Shown: positions 1 through 7,741 of the stretch, in pieces
How the letters are laid out: every line of letters begins with the position of its first letter
Position numbering within the stretch: position 1 is the first letter of the stretch
Assembly: GCF_900455735.1 (NCBI RefSeq)
Contig: NZ_UAUI01000013.1
Coordinates: 1-64,000, forward strand
Direction: 5' to 3'
Source of the DNA: Rhodococcus wratislaviensis
GTDB lineage: Bacteria; Actinomycetota; Actinomycetes; Mycobacteriales; Mycobacteriaceae
Length of the DNA stretch: 64,000 bases
Notes under the pieces: model-generated
Told to the model about the DNA's origin: nothing
The model's database searches: none
The model's input: the letters and a program-made list of their open reading frames with translations, nothing else
Translations under genes and position numbers: made by a program

Positions 1-47
1 AAGTCAATCATCGAATTGGCTATCTATCAAGCCTTATCTCGAAAAAT

Positions 48-65
48 GTGAATCTGCTATAACCT
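48..65 (+). promoter_or_regulatory. Putative operator site upstream of first thiolase
   Basis: The sequence GTGAATCTGCTATAACCT agrees at 14 of 18 positions with GTGAATATGCGCTAACCA found at 1483-1500 in the next intergenic region. It lies about 160 bp upstream of the thiolase start. It may be a binding site of the local double-TetR regulator; this is inferred from similarity only. Confidence 0.35.
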
Positions 66-150
66 GAGAGCGGCCACTGATCCCCTGCCTCGCGACCAGG
101 ACCAGCCCTATCCCAGGGCAGGGAGCGAGACGAGGAGGACATCGGCAGAT

Positions 151-171
151 CTGTTATCGCATATTCACTTA
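151..171 (-). promoter_or_regulatory. Putative operator site (TAAGTGAATATGCG motif)
   Basis: On the minus strand this reads TAAGTGAATATGCGATAACAG. A 13-bp core, AAGTGAATATGCG, recurs exactly at 1481-1493 on the plus strand, followed there too by a TAAC. The site sits 52 bp upstream of the first thiolase. A shorter form, TAAGTGAAT, occurs at 11918-11926 and 15925-15933 in the other promoters of the same locus, which suggests a shared regulator. Confidence 0.45.
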
Positions 172-222
172 AAGGGAGCGGTCGGCGGGAACGTCCGCGA
201 CCTGCCAACGAGGAGGAATCAC

Positions 223-1389
223 ATGTACGACGCTGTCATCGTCGACGCCGTCCGCACACCGGTCGGCCGACGGGGCGGAGCACTCGCCGGTATCCACCCC
301 GTCGACCTGTCCGCGCACGTGCTTAGCGCCCTGAGCGATCGGAACGACCTGGATCCGACTTCCGTGGACGACGTGCTGTGGGGTTGCGTCAGCCAGGTCG
401 GCGAACAGGCCGGCGGCGTCGGCCGGTTCGCGGTCCTTGCGGCCGGCTGGCCGGAGTCGGTGCCCGGTGTGTCGATCGAGCGTGCCTGCGGGTCGTCGCA
501 ACAGGCCCTCCACTTCGCCGCGGCGGGCGTGATCAGCGGTCAGTACGACATCGCCATCGCCGGGGGCGTCGAGAGCATGAGCCGCGTTCCGATGGGGTCG
601 GCACGTAATGCCACGGGATGCGGCACACCGTTCGGCCCACTCGTCCGGGAGCGGTACGACCACGTCGAGTTCAACCAGGGCGTCGGCGCCGAGATGATCG
701 CCGAGAAATTCGCCCTGAGCAGGTCGGGACTCGACCAGCATGCACTGGACTCGCACGCGCGTGCCGCGGCAGCCATCGACGAGGGGCGGTTCGTGGGGCA
801 GATCGCCCCGGTCGAGGTGACCGGCCCGGACGGGGCGTCGTTCGTGTTCGACACCGACGAGGGCATCCGACGCACGTCGACGCTGGAACGCCTGAGCGCA
901 CTCCCCACCCCGTTCAAGGAGGACGGCCGGATCACGGCGGGCAATTCGTCGCAGATTTCGGACGGCGCCGCAGCACTGCTCGTGACCAGCAGCGAGGTTG
1001 CCGCGCGCCACGGATGGAACCCGCTGGCCCGCATCCACACGGTGGCTCTCGCCGGAGTCGATCCGGTGACCATGGCCACCGGCCCGATCCCGGCCACTGC
1101 CAAGGTCCTCGCGCGGGCCGGGCTGTCCCTCGATGACATCGGAGCATTCGAGATCAACGAGGCGTTCTCGTCGGTCACACTGGCCTGGCTGCAGGAGACC
1201 GGTGCCGACTACGCGAAGCTCAATCCGCTGGGCGGCGCGATGGCGATCGGCCACCCGCTCGGCGGCTCAGGCGCCCGGCTGGCGACCACACTGGTGCACC
1301 ACATGCGCGACAGCAGAATTCGGTACGGCCTGCAGTCGATGTGCGAGGCGGGCGGCATGGCCAACGCGATGGTCCTCGAACTTCTCTGA
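223..1389 (+). CDS. Thiolase (acetyl-CoA acyltransferase family)
   Basis: This 388-residue protein has usual thiolase length and should catalyse CoA-dependent cleavage of a 3-ketoacyl-CoA in the cytoplasm. The acylated cysteine is C89 in ACGSSQQAL; a later INEAF motif and the C-terminal GHPLGGSGAR block supply the remaining active-site elements. The second catalytic cysteine lies in MCEAGGMAN, where the usual Cys-x-Gly-Gly-Gly has Ala for the first Gly; the paralogue at 7742-8908 keeps three glycines. The ATG at 223 is preceded by a GAGGAGG ribosome site. It is separated from the following operon by 195 bp and has its own upstream region with motif repeats. The exact substrate is unknown. Confidence 0.93.
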   Translation: MYDAVIVDAVRTPVGRRGGALAGIHPVDLSAHVLSALSDRNDLDPTSVDDVLWGCVSQVGEQAGGVGRFAVLAAGWPESVPGVSIERACGSSQQALHFAAAGVISGQYDIAIAGGVESMSRVPMGSARNATGCGTPFGPLVRERYDHVEFNQGVGAEMIAEKFALSRSGLDQHALDSHARAAAAIDEGRFVGQIAPVEVTGPDGASFVFDTDEGIRRTSTLERLSALPTPFKEDGRITAGNSSQISDGAAALLVTSSEVAARHGWNPLARIHTVALAGVDPVTMATGPIPATAKVLARAGLSLDDIGAFEINEAFSSVTLAWLQETGADYAKLNPLGGAMAIGHPLGGSGARLATTLVHHMRDSRIRYGLQSMCEAGGMANAMVLELL

Positions 1390-1479
1390 CCGAGAGACCG
1401 ACGATTCCCGGCCTCGTGAAAATTCTCGATCACCTGGATACGACCCCAGATTTCCTTGACATATGCCTATATGTATCGC

Positions 1480-1501
1480 AAAGTGAATATGCGCTAACCA
1501 G
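1480..1501 (+). promoter_or_regulatory. Putative operator site (AAGTGAATATGCG motif)
   Basis: AAAGTGAATATGCGCTAACC lies about 85 bp upstream of the 1585 gene and shares a 13-bp core with the site at 151-171 in opposite orientation. A TTGACA hexamer at 1456-1461 lies just upstream, but no well-spaced -10 box is obvious. The repeat across two promoters of one locus supports a specific regulator site. Confidence 0.45.
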
Positions 1502-1584
1502 TTGCTGGAGCTTGTTCCGAGTGGATTCGGCGCAGGACCCCCATCCTGGCGGCAGGCGCCGCCCCTCATACCCAAGGAGTTGCC

Positions 1585-2043
1585 GTGGCAAGTCTCGATC
1601 CCGGCGTCATCGGCACCCGGATTCCCGAGCACACCGTGGAGGTCGAGCGCGGGCGACTGTCCTTCTTCGCCCGCGCCACCGGGCAGGACGACCCGATCTA
1701 CACCGACCCGGGCGCCGCGGCGGAGGCCGGCCACCGCGACCTGCCGGTGCCCCCCACCTTCCTGTTCTGCCTCGACATGGAGCGGCCGAGTCCGTCGACC
1801 TTCTACACGGACCTCGGCATCGACATCCGCACGATTCTGCACGGCGAGCAGTCGTTCACCTACCACGCCGCCGCGTACGCCGGTGACACCCTTCACTTCT
1901 CGACCGAAGTCACCAACTGCTACGCCAAGAAGGGCGGGGCGCTCCAGTTCCTCGTCCGCACCACCGAGGTCACCCGCCACGGCGAGCCGATCGCGCAGCT
2001 GCGATCGACCACCGTCATCCGCGACCCGAGAGCCTCCGCGTAG
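1585..2043 (+). CDS. MaoC-like hot-dog protein, non-catalytic (HadA-type) subunit
   Basis: A 152-residue single hot-dog domain of the MaoC N-terminal / FAS1-DH group, seen in VPPTFLF, HGEQSFTYH and ATGQDDPIY. It lacks the Asp-x4-His catalytic pair present in the partner encoded at 6136-6516 (GDHNPVH). In mycobacterial HadAB-type (R)-hydratases a non-catalytic subunit pairs with a catalytic one, so these two gene products probably form such a heterodimeric enoyl-CoA hydratase. The GTG at 1585 follows an AAGGAG site by 6 bases. It is the first gene of a run of nine plus-strand genes. A close paralogue lies at 42458-42922 in the second acyl-CoA locus. Confidence 0.85.
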   Translation: MASLDPGVIGTRIPEHTVEVERGRLSFFARATGQDDPIYTDPGAAAEAGHRDLPVPPTFLFCLDMERPSPSTFYTDLGIDIRTILHGEQSFTYHAAAYAGDTLHFSTEVTNCYAKKGGALQFLVRTTEVTRHGEPIAQLRSTTVIRDPRASA

Positions 2044-2103
2044 CGGTACGGCACCACGCCACAGAACATTTCATTCATCACGAACCTCGAGGAACAACAC
2101 ATC

Positions 2104-2907
2104 ATGGGAACTCTGGACGGAAAAGTCGCCCTCGTCTCCGGCTCCGGCCGCGGCATCGGCCGGGAAATCGCACTCAAACTCGCCTCCGAGGGCGCCGCCG
2201 TCGTGGTCAACGACCTCGACCCCGAACCTGCCACCCAGACCGAGCAGGACATCAAGGCAGCAGGCGGGCAGGCCGTCGCCTGCGTCGGATCGGTGACGGA
2301 GGACGGATTCGCGGAACGGTTCGTGAACACCGCAATCGAATCATTCGGCGGCCTCGACATCATCGTCAACAACGCCGGCTACACCTGGGACACCGTCATC
2401 CAGAAGATGACCGACGAACAGTGGGACACGATCCTGGACGTCCATCTGAAGGCGCCGTTCCGGATCCTGCGCGCCGCCCAGCCGTACATCAAGGCCAACC
2501 CCACCGACTACCACCGCAAGGTCGTCAACGTCTCCTCGGCCGCGGGTGTCTTCGGCAATCCCGGACAGTCCAACTACGCCGCCGCGAAAGCGGGCGTCAT
2601 CGGACTCACCAAGACCCTCGCCAAGGAGTGGGGCCGCTACAAGGTCAACGTCAACGCCGTCGCATTCGGTTTCATCCTCACCCGGATGACGGAGGCGGTG
2701 TCGGGCGACGACACGTTCGTCGAGATCGGCGGCCGCAAGATCAAGGCGGGTGTCAGTCAGGCGGTGATGGATCGGGTGAAGACGTCCAACCCGCTCGGCC
2801 GGCCGGGCACGCCCGCCGAAGCCGCCGGAGCGGTCTACGTGCTCTGCGCGCCCGAGACCGACTATGTCAGCGGCCAGTGCCTGAACGTCGACGCCGGTTC
2901 ACGCTGA
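2104..2907 (+). CDS. Short-chain dehydrogenase (3-hydroxyacyl-CoA dehydrogenase-like), copy 1
   Basis: A 267-residue classical SDR with the cofactor motif GSGRGIG near residue 12, NNAG, the catalytic serine in NVSSAAG and the YAAAK active-site motif. It most resembles the dehydrogenase part of peroxisomal multifunctional enzyme type 2, and with the MaoC pair would oxidise the (3R)-hydroxyacyl-CoA intermediate to a 3-ketoacyl-CoA. It is one of two near-duplicates in the operon (the other at 4116-4919): the first 170 bp of the two genes are identical and further identical blocks follow, while the substrate-loop region after residue 195 differs strongly. This suggests the same reaction on different substrates. 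Confidence 0.9.
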   Translation: MGTLDGKVALVSGSGRGIGREIALKLASEGAAVVVNDLDPEPATQTEQDIKAAGGQAVACVGSVTEDGFAERFVNTAIESFGGLDIIVNNAGYTWDTVIQKMTDEQWDTILDVHLKAPFRILRAAQPYIKANPTDYHRKVVNVSSAAGVFGNPGQSNYAAAKAGVIGLTKTLAKEWGRYKVNVNAVAFGFILTRMTEAVSGDDTFVEIGGRKIKAGVSQAVMDRVKTSNPLGRPGTPAEAAGAVYVLCAPETDYVSGQCLNVDAGSR

Positions 2908-2942
2908 ATCCGTACCGATCCCCCTGTCAAGGAGCGCTTCTG

Positions 2943-4088
2943 ATGAGCACTGACGCCACGTCCGCCGCGAGCGGACCCCTCACCGGACTGCGGATCGTCG
3001 AGCTCGGCGGAATCGGGCCGGGCCCGTTCTGCGGGATGCTGCTCGCCGATCAGGGTGCGGACGTGATCCGGATCGACCGGCACACCGAGATCGGATCCCG
3101 ATCCGGGCACCCTGTGCTGCATCGCAATCGGCGGTCCGTCGCCCTGAACCTGAAGGATCCGCGTGATGTCGAGACCGTGCTGAAGATCATCGACACCGCT
3201 GATGCGGTGATCGAAGGTTTCCGGCCGGGTGTCACCGAACGCCTGGGCCTCGGACCCGGCGTCTGCCTGGCCCGGAACCCCGAGCTGGTGTACGGCCGGA
3301 TGACGGGCTGGGGTCAGGACGGGCCGCTGGCGCAGGAGCCGGGCCACGACATCAACTACATCGCCCTGACCGGCGCCCTCGGCGCAATGGGCTCGGAGGG
3401 TGACGTTCCCCCGGTGCCGTTGAACCTGGTCGGCGACATGGGCGGCGGCGGAATGCTTCTCGCACTGGGGATGACGACGGCGATGCTCCGGTCCCGGATC
3501 GACGGCCGCGGACAGGTGGTCGATGCGGCGATGACCGACGGCACAGCGGTGCAGCTGGCCCTGATCCACGGTTTGCTCGCCCGCGACCGGTGGGTGGACC
3601 GGCGGGCGTCGAACATGTTCGACGGCGCGGCGCCGTTCTATCGGACATACCGTTGCGCGGACGGACGATTCGTGGCCGTCGGCTGCGTCGAACCGCAGTT
3701 CTACGCCGCGATGCTCCGGGTGCTGGAGCTGGCCGACGACCTACATTTCGCCCGGCAACACGACCGCGACGCGTGGCCGACGATGGCCGAACGCCTTGCC
3801 CAGGTCTTCTCGACCCGGACCCGAACCGAGTGGGAGTCGAGGTTCGACGGCCAGGGCGCGTGTGTTTCACCCGTCCTGACCCTCACCGAAGCAGCCGAAC
3901 ACCCGCACAACGTGAGCCGCGGAACCTTCGGAACCTTCGGGGACGGTTCCGTTCAACCCTCCCCCGCACCCCGCTACCTGGGAACGCCCGCTTCGGCGCC
4001 CACACCCGCGCCGTACGTCGGCGCCCACACCCGCGAGGTCCTCGCCGAGATCGGCCTCGACGCCGGTCACGCGGCGGCCCTCGCCTGA
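2943..4088 (+). CDS. Family III CoA-transferase, alpha-methylacyl-CoA racemase-like
   Basis: A 381-residue protein of the CaiB/BaiF (family III CoA transferase) fold. It carries the racemase signature GHDINY (H135) and NLVGDMGGGG (D165), matching the His-Asp pair of mycobacterial alpha-methylacyl-CoA racemase, plus GPGPFCGMLLADQGADV at the N-terminus. Racemisation of (2R)- to (2S)-methylacyl-CoA is therefore likelier than CoA transfer; it prepares methyl-branched substrates for acyl-CoA dehydrogenase. The start is the ATG at 2943, 8 bases after an AAGGAG site; reading further upstream would overlap the SDR gene. A homologue at 34161-35255 sits in the second locus. Confidence 0.88.
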   Translation: MSTDATSAASGPLTGLRIVELGGIGPGPFCGMLLADQGADVIRIDRHTEIGSRSGHPVLHRNRRSVALNLKDPRDVETVLKIIDTADAVIEGFRPGVTERLGLGPGVCLARNPELVYGRMTGWGQDGPLAQEPGHDINYIALTGALGAMGSEGDVPPVPLNLVGDMGGGGMLLALGMTTAMLRSRIDGRGQVVDAAMTDGTAVQLALIHGLLARDRWVDRRASNMFDGAAPFYRTYRCADGRFVAVGCVEPQFYAAMLRVLELADDLHFARQHDRDAWPTMAERLAQVFSTRTRTEWESRFDGQGACVSPVLTLTEAAEHPHNVSRGTFGTFGDGSVQPSPAPRYLGTPASAPTPAPYVGAHTREVLAEIGLDAGHAAALA

Positions 4089-4115
4089 CGACTACACGAA
4101 CAGGACGTACGACAC

Positions 4116-4919
4116 ATGGGAACTCTGGACGGAAAAGTCGCCCTCGTCTCCGGCTCCGGCCGCGGCATCGGCCGGGAAATCGCACTCAAACTCGCCTCCG
4201 AGGGCGCCGCCGTCGTGGTCAACGACCTCGACCCCGAACCTGCCACCCAGACCGAGCAGGACATCAAGGCAGCAGGCGGGCAGGCGGTGAGCTGCGTCGG
4301 ATCGGTATCCGACGACGGATTCGCCGAGCGGTTCGTGAACACCGCCGTCGAATCGTTCGGCGGCCTCGACATCATCGTCAACAACGCCGGCTACACCTGG
4401 GACACCGTCATCCAGAAGATGACCGACGAACAGTGGGACACGATTCTCGACGTCAACCTCAAGGCGCCGTTCCGGATCCTGCGCGCCGCCCAGCCGTACA
4501 TCAAGGCCAACCCCACCGACTACCACCGCAAGGTCGTCAACATCTCCTCGACGTCCGGCTTCTACGGCAATGCGGGACAGGCGAACTACGGTTCCGCGAA
4601 AGCGGGCGTCATCGGACTCACCAAGACCCTCGCCAAGGAGTGGGGCCGCTACAAGGTCAACGTCAACGCCGTCGCGTACGGGTTCATCGTCACCCGCATG
4701 ACCGAGGTCACGGCCGAGACGAACACGACGCTGAACATCGACGGGCGCGACATCCGCGTCGGAGTCAACCCCGACCGCATGGCGGCGATGGCCACCACGA
4801 TCCCGTTCGGCCGGGGCGGCACCCCGAAGGAGGCCGCGGGAGCGGTGTACCTCCTCTGCACACCCGAATCCGACTACGTCAACAGCCAGTGCCTGGTCGT
4901 CGACGCCGGCCGGGTCTGA
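4116..4919 (+). CDS. Short-chain dehydrogenase (3-hydroxyacyl-CoA dehydrogenase-like), copy 2
   Basis: A 267-residue SDR with GSGRGIG, NNAG, catalytic serine in NISSTSG and YGSAK. It is a near-duplicate of the gene at 2104-2907: nucleotides 4116-4285 are identical to 2104-2273, and long identical stretches recur in the middle of the gene, whereas the last quarter (from about residue 195) is quite different. The mosaic points to duplication followed by divergence of the substrate-binding loop or by gene conversion of the cofactor half. It is followed 27 bp later by an SCP-x-type thiolase. Presumed role: oxidation of 3-hydroxyacyl-CoA. Confidence 0.9.
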   Translation: MGTLDGKVALVSGSGRGIGREIALKLASEGAAVVVNDLDPEPATQTEQDIKAAGGQAVSCVGSVSDDGFAERFVNTAVESFGGLDIIVNNAGYTWDTVIQKMTDEQWDTILDVNLKAPFRILRAAQPYIKANPTDYHRKVVNISSTSGFYGNAGQANYGSAKAGVIGLTKTLAKEWGRYKVNVNAVAYGFIVTRMTEVTAETNTTLNIDGRDIRVGVNPDRMAAMATTIPFGRGGTPKEAAGAVYLLCTPESDYVNSQCLVVDAGRV

Positions 4920-4946
4920 GCGACAACCCGTGAAATTGGAGAAAGC

Positions 4947-6134
4947 ATGAGCCGCAGGACGATCGTGGCCGGGGTTGGCATGATCCCGTTCACGAAACCC
5001 GGACAGAGCGACGACTACGACGTGATGGGCGCCGCGGCCGCGCACGCCGCCCTGCGGGATGCCGGAGTCGACTACGCGAGCGTGCAGCAGGCCTACGCCG
5101 GCTACGTGTACGGCGACTCCACGTGCGGGCAGCGCGCCCTGTACCGGCTCGGGCAGACCGGCATCCCGGTCGTCAACGTCAACAACAACTGCGCCACCGG
5201 GTCGACGGCGCTGTGGCTCGCCCGTCAGGCGGTCGAGAGCGGCGCGGCCGAGTGTGTGCTGGCGGTCGGCTTCGAGCAGATGCAGCCGGGCGCGCTGAAG
5301 GGCGCGTGGACCGACCGGCCGCGGCCGCTCGGCCGCTTCGACGAGGTGCTCGAGGACACGTTCGGCATCGACACCGACGTGCCCCGCGCGGCGCAGTACT
5401 TCGGCGCGGCGGGTCTGGAGTACATGGCCAAGTACGGCATGAAAGCGGAAACGTTCGCGAAGATCCAAGTGAAGGCCCGCCGGCATTCCGCGAACAACCC
5501 GTACTCGGTGTTCCGGACTCCGCTGACCGAAGAGGAAGTGCTCGCGGCACCGACTCTCTACGGACCCGTCACGCGATACCAGGCATGCCCTCCCACCTGC
5601 GGTGCGGCCGCAGCCGTCCTCTGCAGCGAAGAGTTCGCCCGTGCCCACGGCCTGCGCGCCGACGTGGCCATCGCGGCCCAGTCCATGACCTCCGACCTGC
5701 CCAGCACGTTCGACGACCGCAGCATGATCAAGGTCGTCGGCTCGGACGTCACGAGGACGGCAGCGCAGAACGTGTACGAGATGTCGGGCGTGGATCCGCA
5801 CGACATCGCGGTCGTCGAACTCCACGACTGCTTCACCGTCAACGAGGTGCTCTGCTACGAGGCACTCGGGCTCGTCGAGGAGGGCGGCGCCGAGCAGTTC
5901 ATCCTCGACGGCGACAACACCTACGGAGGCCGGGTGGTCGTCAACCCGTCGGGCGGACTGCTGTCCAAGGGGCACCCGCTGGGCGCCACCGGCCTCGCAC
6001 AATGCACCGAACTCGTCTGGCAGTTGCGCGGCGAGTCCGGTCCCCGGCAGGTCGAGGGCGCCACCCTCGCACTTCAGCACAACCTGGGTCTCGGCGGCGC
6101 GGGCGTCGTCACCCTGTACGAGAAAGTCGGCTGA
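4947..6134 (+). CDS. SCP-x-type thiolase (lipid-transfer-protein thiolase family)
   Basis: A 395-residue thiolase of the sterol-carrier-protein-x/Ltp branch: NNNCATGSTAL with the presumed nucleophile C82, GHPLGATGLAQ, and C-terminal HNLGLGGAG instead of the second cysteine motif of classical thiolases. In animals and actinobacteria this branch handles 2-methyl-branched and steroid side-chain 3-ketoacyl-CoAs, which fits the racemase two genes upstream. There is no DUF35 partner and no C-terminal SCP2 domain. The ATG follows a GGAGAAAG site. One base separates its stop from the next ATG, so the two are translationally coupled. A close paralogue is at 42919-44112. Confidence 0.9.
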   Translation: MSRRTIVAGVGMIPFTKPGQSDDYDVMGAAAAHAALRDAGVDYASVQQAYAGYVYGDSTCGQRALYRLGQTGIPVVNVNNNCATGSTALWLARQAVESGAAECVLAVGFEQMQPGALKGAWTDRPRPLGRFDEVLEDTFGIDTDVPRAAQYFGAAGLEYMAKYGMKAETFAKIQVKARRHSANNPYSVFRTPLTEEEVLAAPTLYGPVTRYQACPPTCGAAAAVLCSEEFARAHGLRADVAIAAQSMTSDLPSTFDDRSMIKVVGSDVTRTAAQNVYEMSGVDPHDIAVVELHDCFTVNEVLCYEALGLVEEGGAEQFILDGDNTYGGRVVVNPSGGLLSKGHPLGATGLAQCTELVWQLRGESGPRQVEGATLALQHNLGLGGAGVVTLYEKVG

Positions 6135-6135
6135 G

Positions 6136-6516
6136 ATGAATTCCGGAGACACCCTCACCCTCGAGCTACCGAAGGTCACCCGCTCCACGCTCGCCCTGTA
6201 CGCGGGCGCGTCGGGTGACCACAATCCGGTGCACATCGACATCGACGCGTGCACCGCCGTCGGAATTCCCGACGTGTTCGCCCACGGCATGCTGTCGATG
6301 GCGTACCTGGGCCGATTGCTGACGAACTACGTTGCACAGGAACGCATCCGTTCGTACAACGTCCGATTCTCGGCGATCACACCGGTCAACTCGACCCCGT
6401 CCTGCACCGGGACGGTGGTGAAGGTCGAGAACGGTCTCGCCCACCTCGATCTCACCGTGACCCTGCCGGACGGAACGGTCACCCTCCAAGGGTCCGCCGT
6501 CGTCACCGCGAACTGA
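6136..6516 (+). CDS. MaoC-like (R)-enoyl-CoA hydratase, catalytic (HadB-type) subunit
   Basis: A 126-residue single hot-dog domain with the catalytic Asp-x4-His of (R)-hydratases in GDHNPVH (D28, H33) and the family motif FAHGMLSMAYLGR. It should hydrate a trans-2-enoyl-CoA to the (3R)-hydroxyacyl-CoA, probably as a heterodimer with the non-catalytic subunit from 1585-2043. It begins one base after the SCP-x thiolase stop and ends 13 bp before the acyl-CoA dehydrogenase. The paralogue at 42051-42461 has the same motif. Confidence 0.9.
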   Translation: MNSGDTLTLELPKVTRSTLALYAGASGDHNPVHIDIDACTAVGIPDVFAHGMLSMAYLGRLLTNYVAQERIRSYNVRFSAITPVNSTPSCTGTVVKVENGLAHLDLTVTLPDGTVTLQGSAVVTAN

Positions 6517-6529
6517 AAGGACATCAGAG

Positions 6530-7687
6530 ATGAAACGCACGGTCTACAACGACGAACACGAGGCGTTCCGGGACACCATCCGGACGTTCATCGCCAAGGA
6601 GATCACTCCGCACTACGCGGACTGGGAATCGGCGAACCGCGTTCCGCGTGAATTGTTCACCAAACTCGGCGACCTCGGCGCCACCGGATTCGGCATCCCG
6701 GAGGAATTCGGGGGCGCCGGCGACGCAAGCTTCAAGTTCCAAGCCATCATGCAGGAGGAAGCCGCCCGCGCTGCAGTCGGATTCGGCCACTACACCGTCA
6801 GCATCGGCATCGTGCTGCCGTATCTGCTCCGGTTGGCCGACGAGGTGCAGAAGAAGCGCTGGCTTCCCGGAGTGGCGTCCGGCGAGACCATGCTGTGCAT
6901 CGCCATGACGGAGCCGGGTACCGGTTCCGACCTCGCCGGGATCAAGACCACCGCCAAGCTCTCCGAGGACGGCACGCATTACGTCCTCAACGGGGCCAAG
7001 ACCTTCATCACCGGCGCGGTCAACTCGGAACTCTGTGTGGTCGTGGCCCGCACCTCGGCCCCCACGGCGGACGATCGCCGCTTCGGCTTGAGCCTGCTCG
7101 TCGTTCCGACCGACAGCCCCGGGTTCGAATACGGTCGCAAGCTGGAGAAGCTGGGCTTGCGCGCCAGCGACACCAGCGAGCTGTCCTTCACCGATGTGGT
7201 GGTTCCGGTGGAGAATCTGCTCGGCGAGCAGGATCGCGGTTTCTCCTATCTCGGGCAGAACCTGCCGCGCGAGCGCCTGTCCATCGGCGTCGGCGGAGTC
7301 TCGTCCGCTGCCGCCGCGGTCCGGTTCGCGAAGGACTACGTGACCGAGCGGAAGGTGTTCGGCAAGCCGGTCGCGAGCTTCCAGAACACCAAATTCGTTC
7401 TCGCCGAGTGCGCCACGGACGTCGAAGCCGCCCAGGTGCTCGTGGACCGAGGGCTCGAACTGGACGATTCCGGCGAGCTCACCGCTGCCGACGCCGCACG
7501 GATCAAGTTGTTCTGCACCGAAGTCGCGGCACGCGTCATCGACAAATGCCTGCAGCTGCACGGCGGCTACGGCTACATGCTCGAATACCCCATCGCCCGT
7601 CTGTACGCAGACACTCGCGTCAGCCGCATCTACGGCGGAACCAGCGAGGTCATGAAGACCATCATCGCCAAGGACATGGGCCTGTAG
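6530..7687 (+). CDS. Acyl-CoA dehydrogenase, copy 1
   Basis: A 385-residue FAD enzyme that should introduce the 2,3 double bond in an acyl-CoA. Flavin and substrate motifs AMTEPGTGSDL, NGAKTFITGA, QNTKFVLAECAT and LHGGYGYMLEYP are intact. At the place where medium-chain enzymes carry the catalytic Glu (YEGT) it has IYGGTSEVMK; the likely base is the Glu near residue 247 in PRERL, as in the isovaleryl-/long-chain branch. The ATG follows AAAGGAC. A close paralogue of equal length is encoded at 12042-13199. Its redox partner would be ETF, which is not in the window. Confidence 0.92.
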   Translation: MKRTVYNDEHEAFRDTIRTFIAKEITPHYADWESANRVPRELFTKLGDLGATGFGIPEEFGGAGDASFKFQAIMQEEAARAAVGFGHYTVSIGIVLPYLLRLADEVQKKRWLPGVASGETMLCIAMTEPGTGSDLAGIKTTAKLSEDGTHYVLNGAKTFITGAVNSELCVVVARTSAPTADDRRFGLSLLVVPTDSPGFEYGRKLEKLGLRASDTSELSFTDVVVPVENLLGEQDRGFSYLGQNLPRERLSIGVGGVSSAAAAVRFAKDYVTERKVFGKPVASFQNTKFVLAECATDVEAAQVLVDRGLELDDSGELTAADAARIKLFCTEVAARVIDKCLQLHGGYGYMLEYPIARLYADTRVSRIYGGTSEVMKTIIAKDMGL

Positions 7688-7741
7688 GGCCCGCACGTTC
7701 ACCACCCCAATCCCTGATCCCCTAGTACACCTGGAGTTCCC

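Noticed and set aside
169..1254. Long open frame antisense to the first thiolase (361 codons), and similar long antisense frames across the window
   Set aside because: High-GC coding DNA opens long frames on the opposite strand; the peptide is Arg/Gly/Asp-rich without any family motif, while the plus-strand thiolase is unmistakable.
1456..1490. TTGACA at 1456 taken as a full sigma-70 promoter
   Set aside because: No acceptable -10 hexamer at 16-19 bp; only the -35-like half is visible.
4092..6290. A 732-codon open frame on the minus strand over the SDR and SCP-x thiolase genes
   Set aside because: It mirrors codon positions of two clear genes on the other strand and has no domain or ribosome site.
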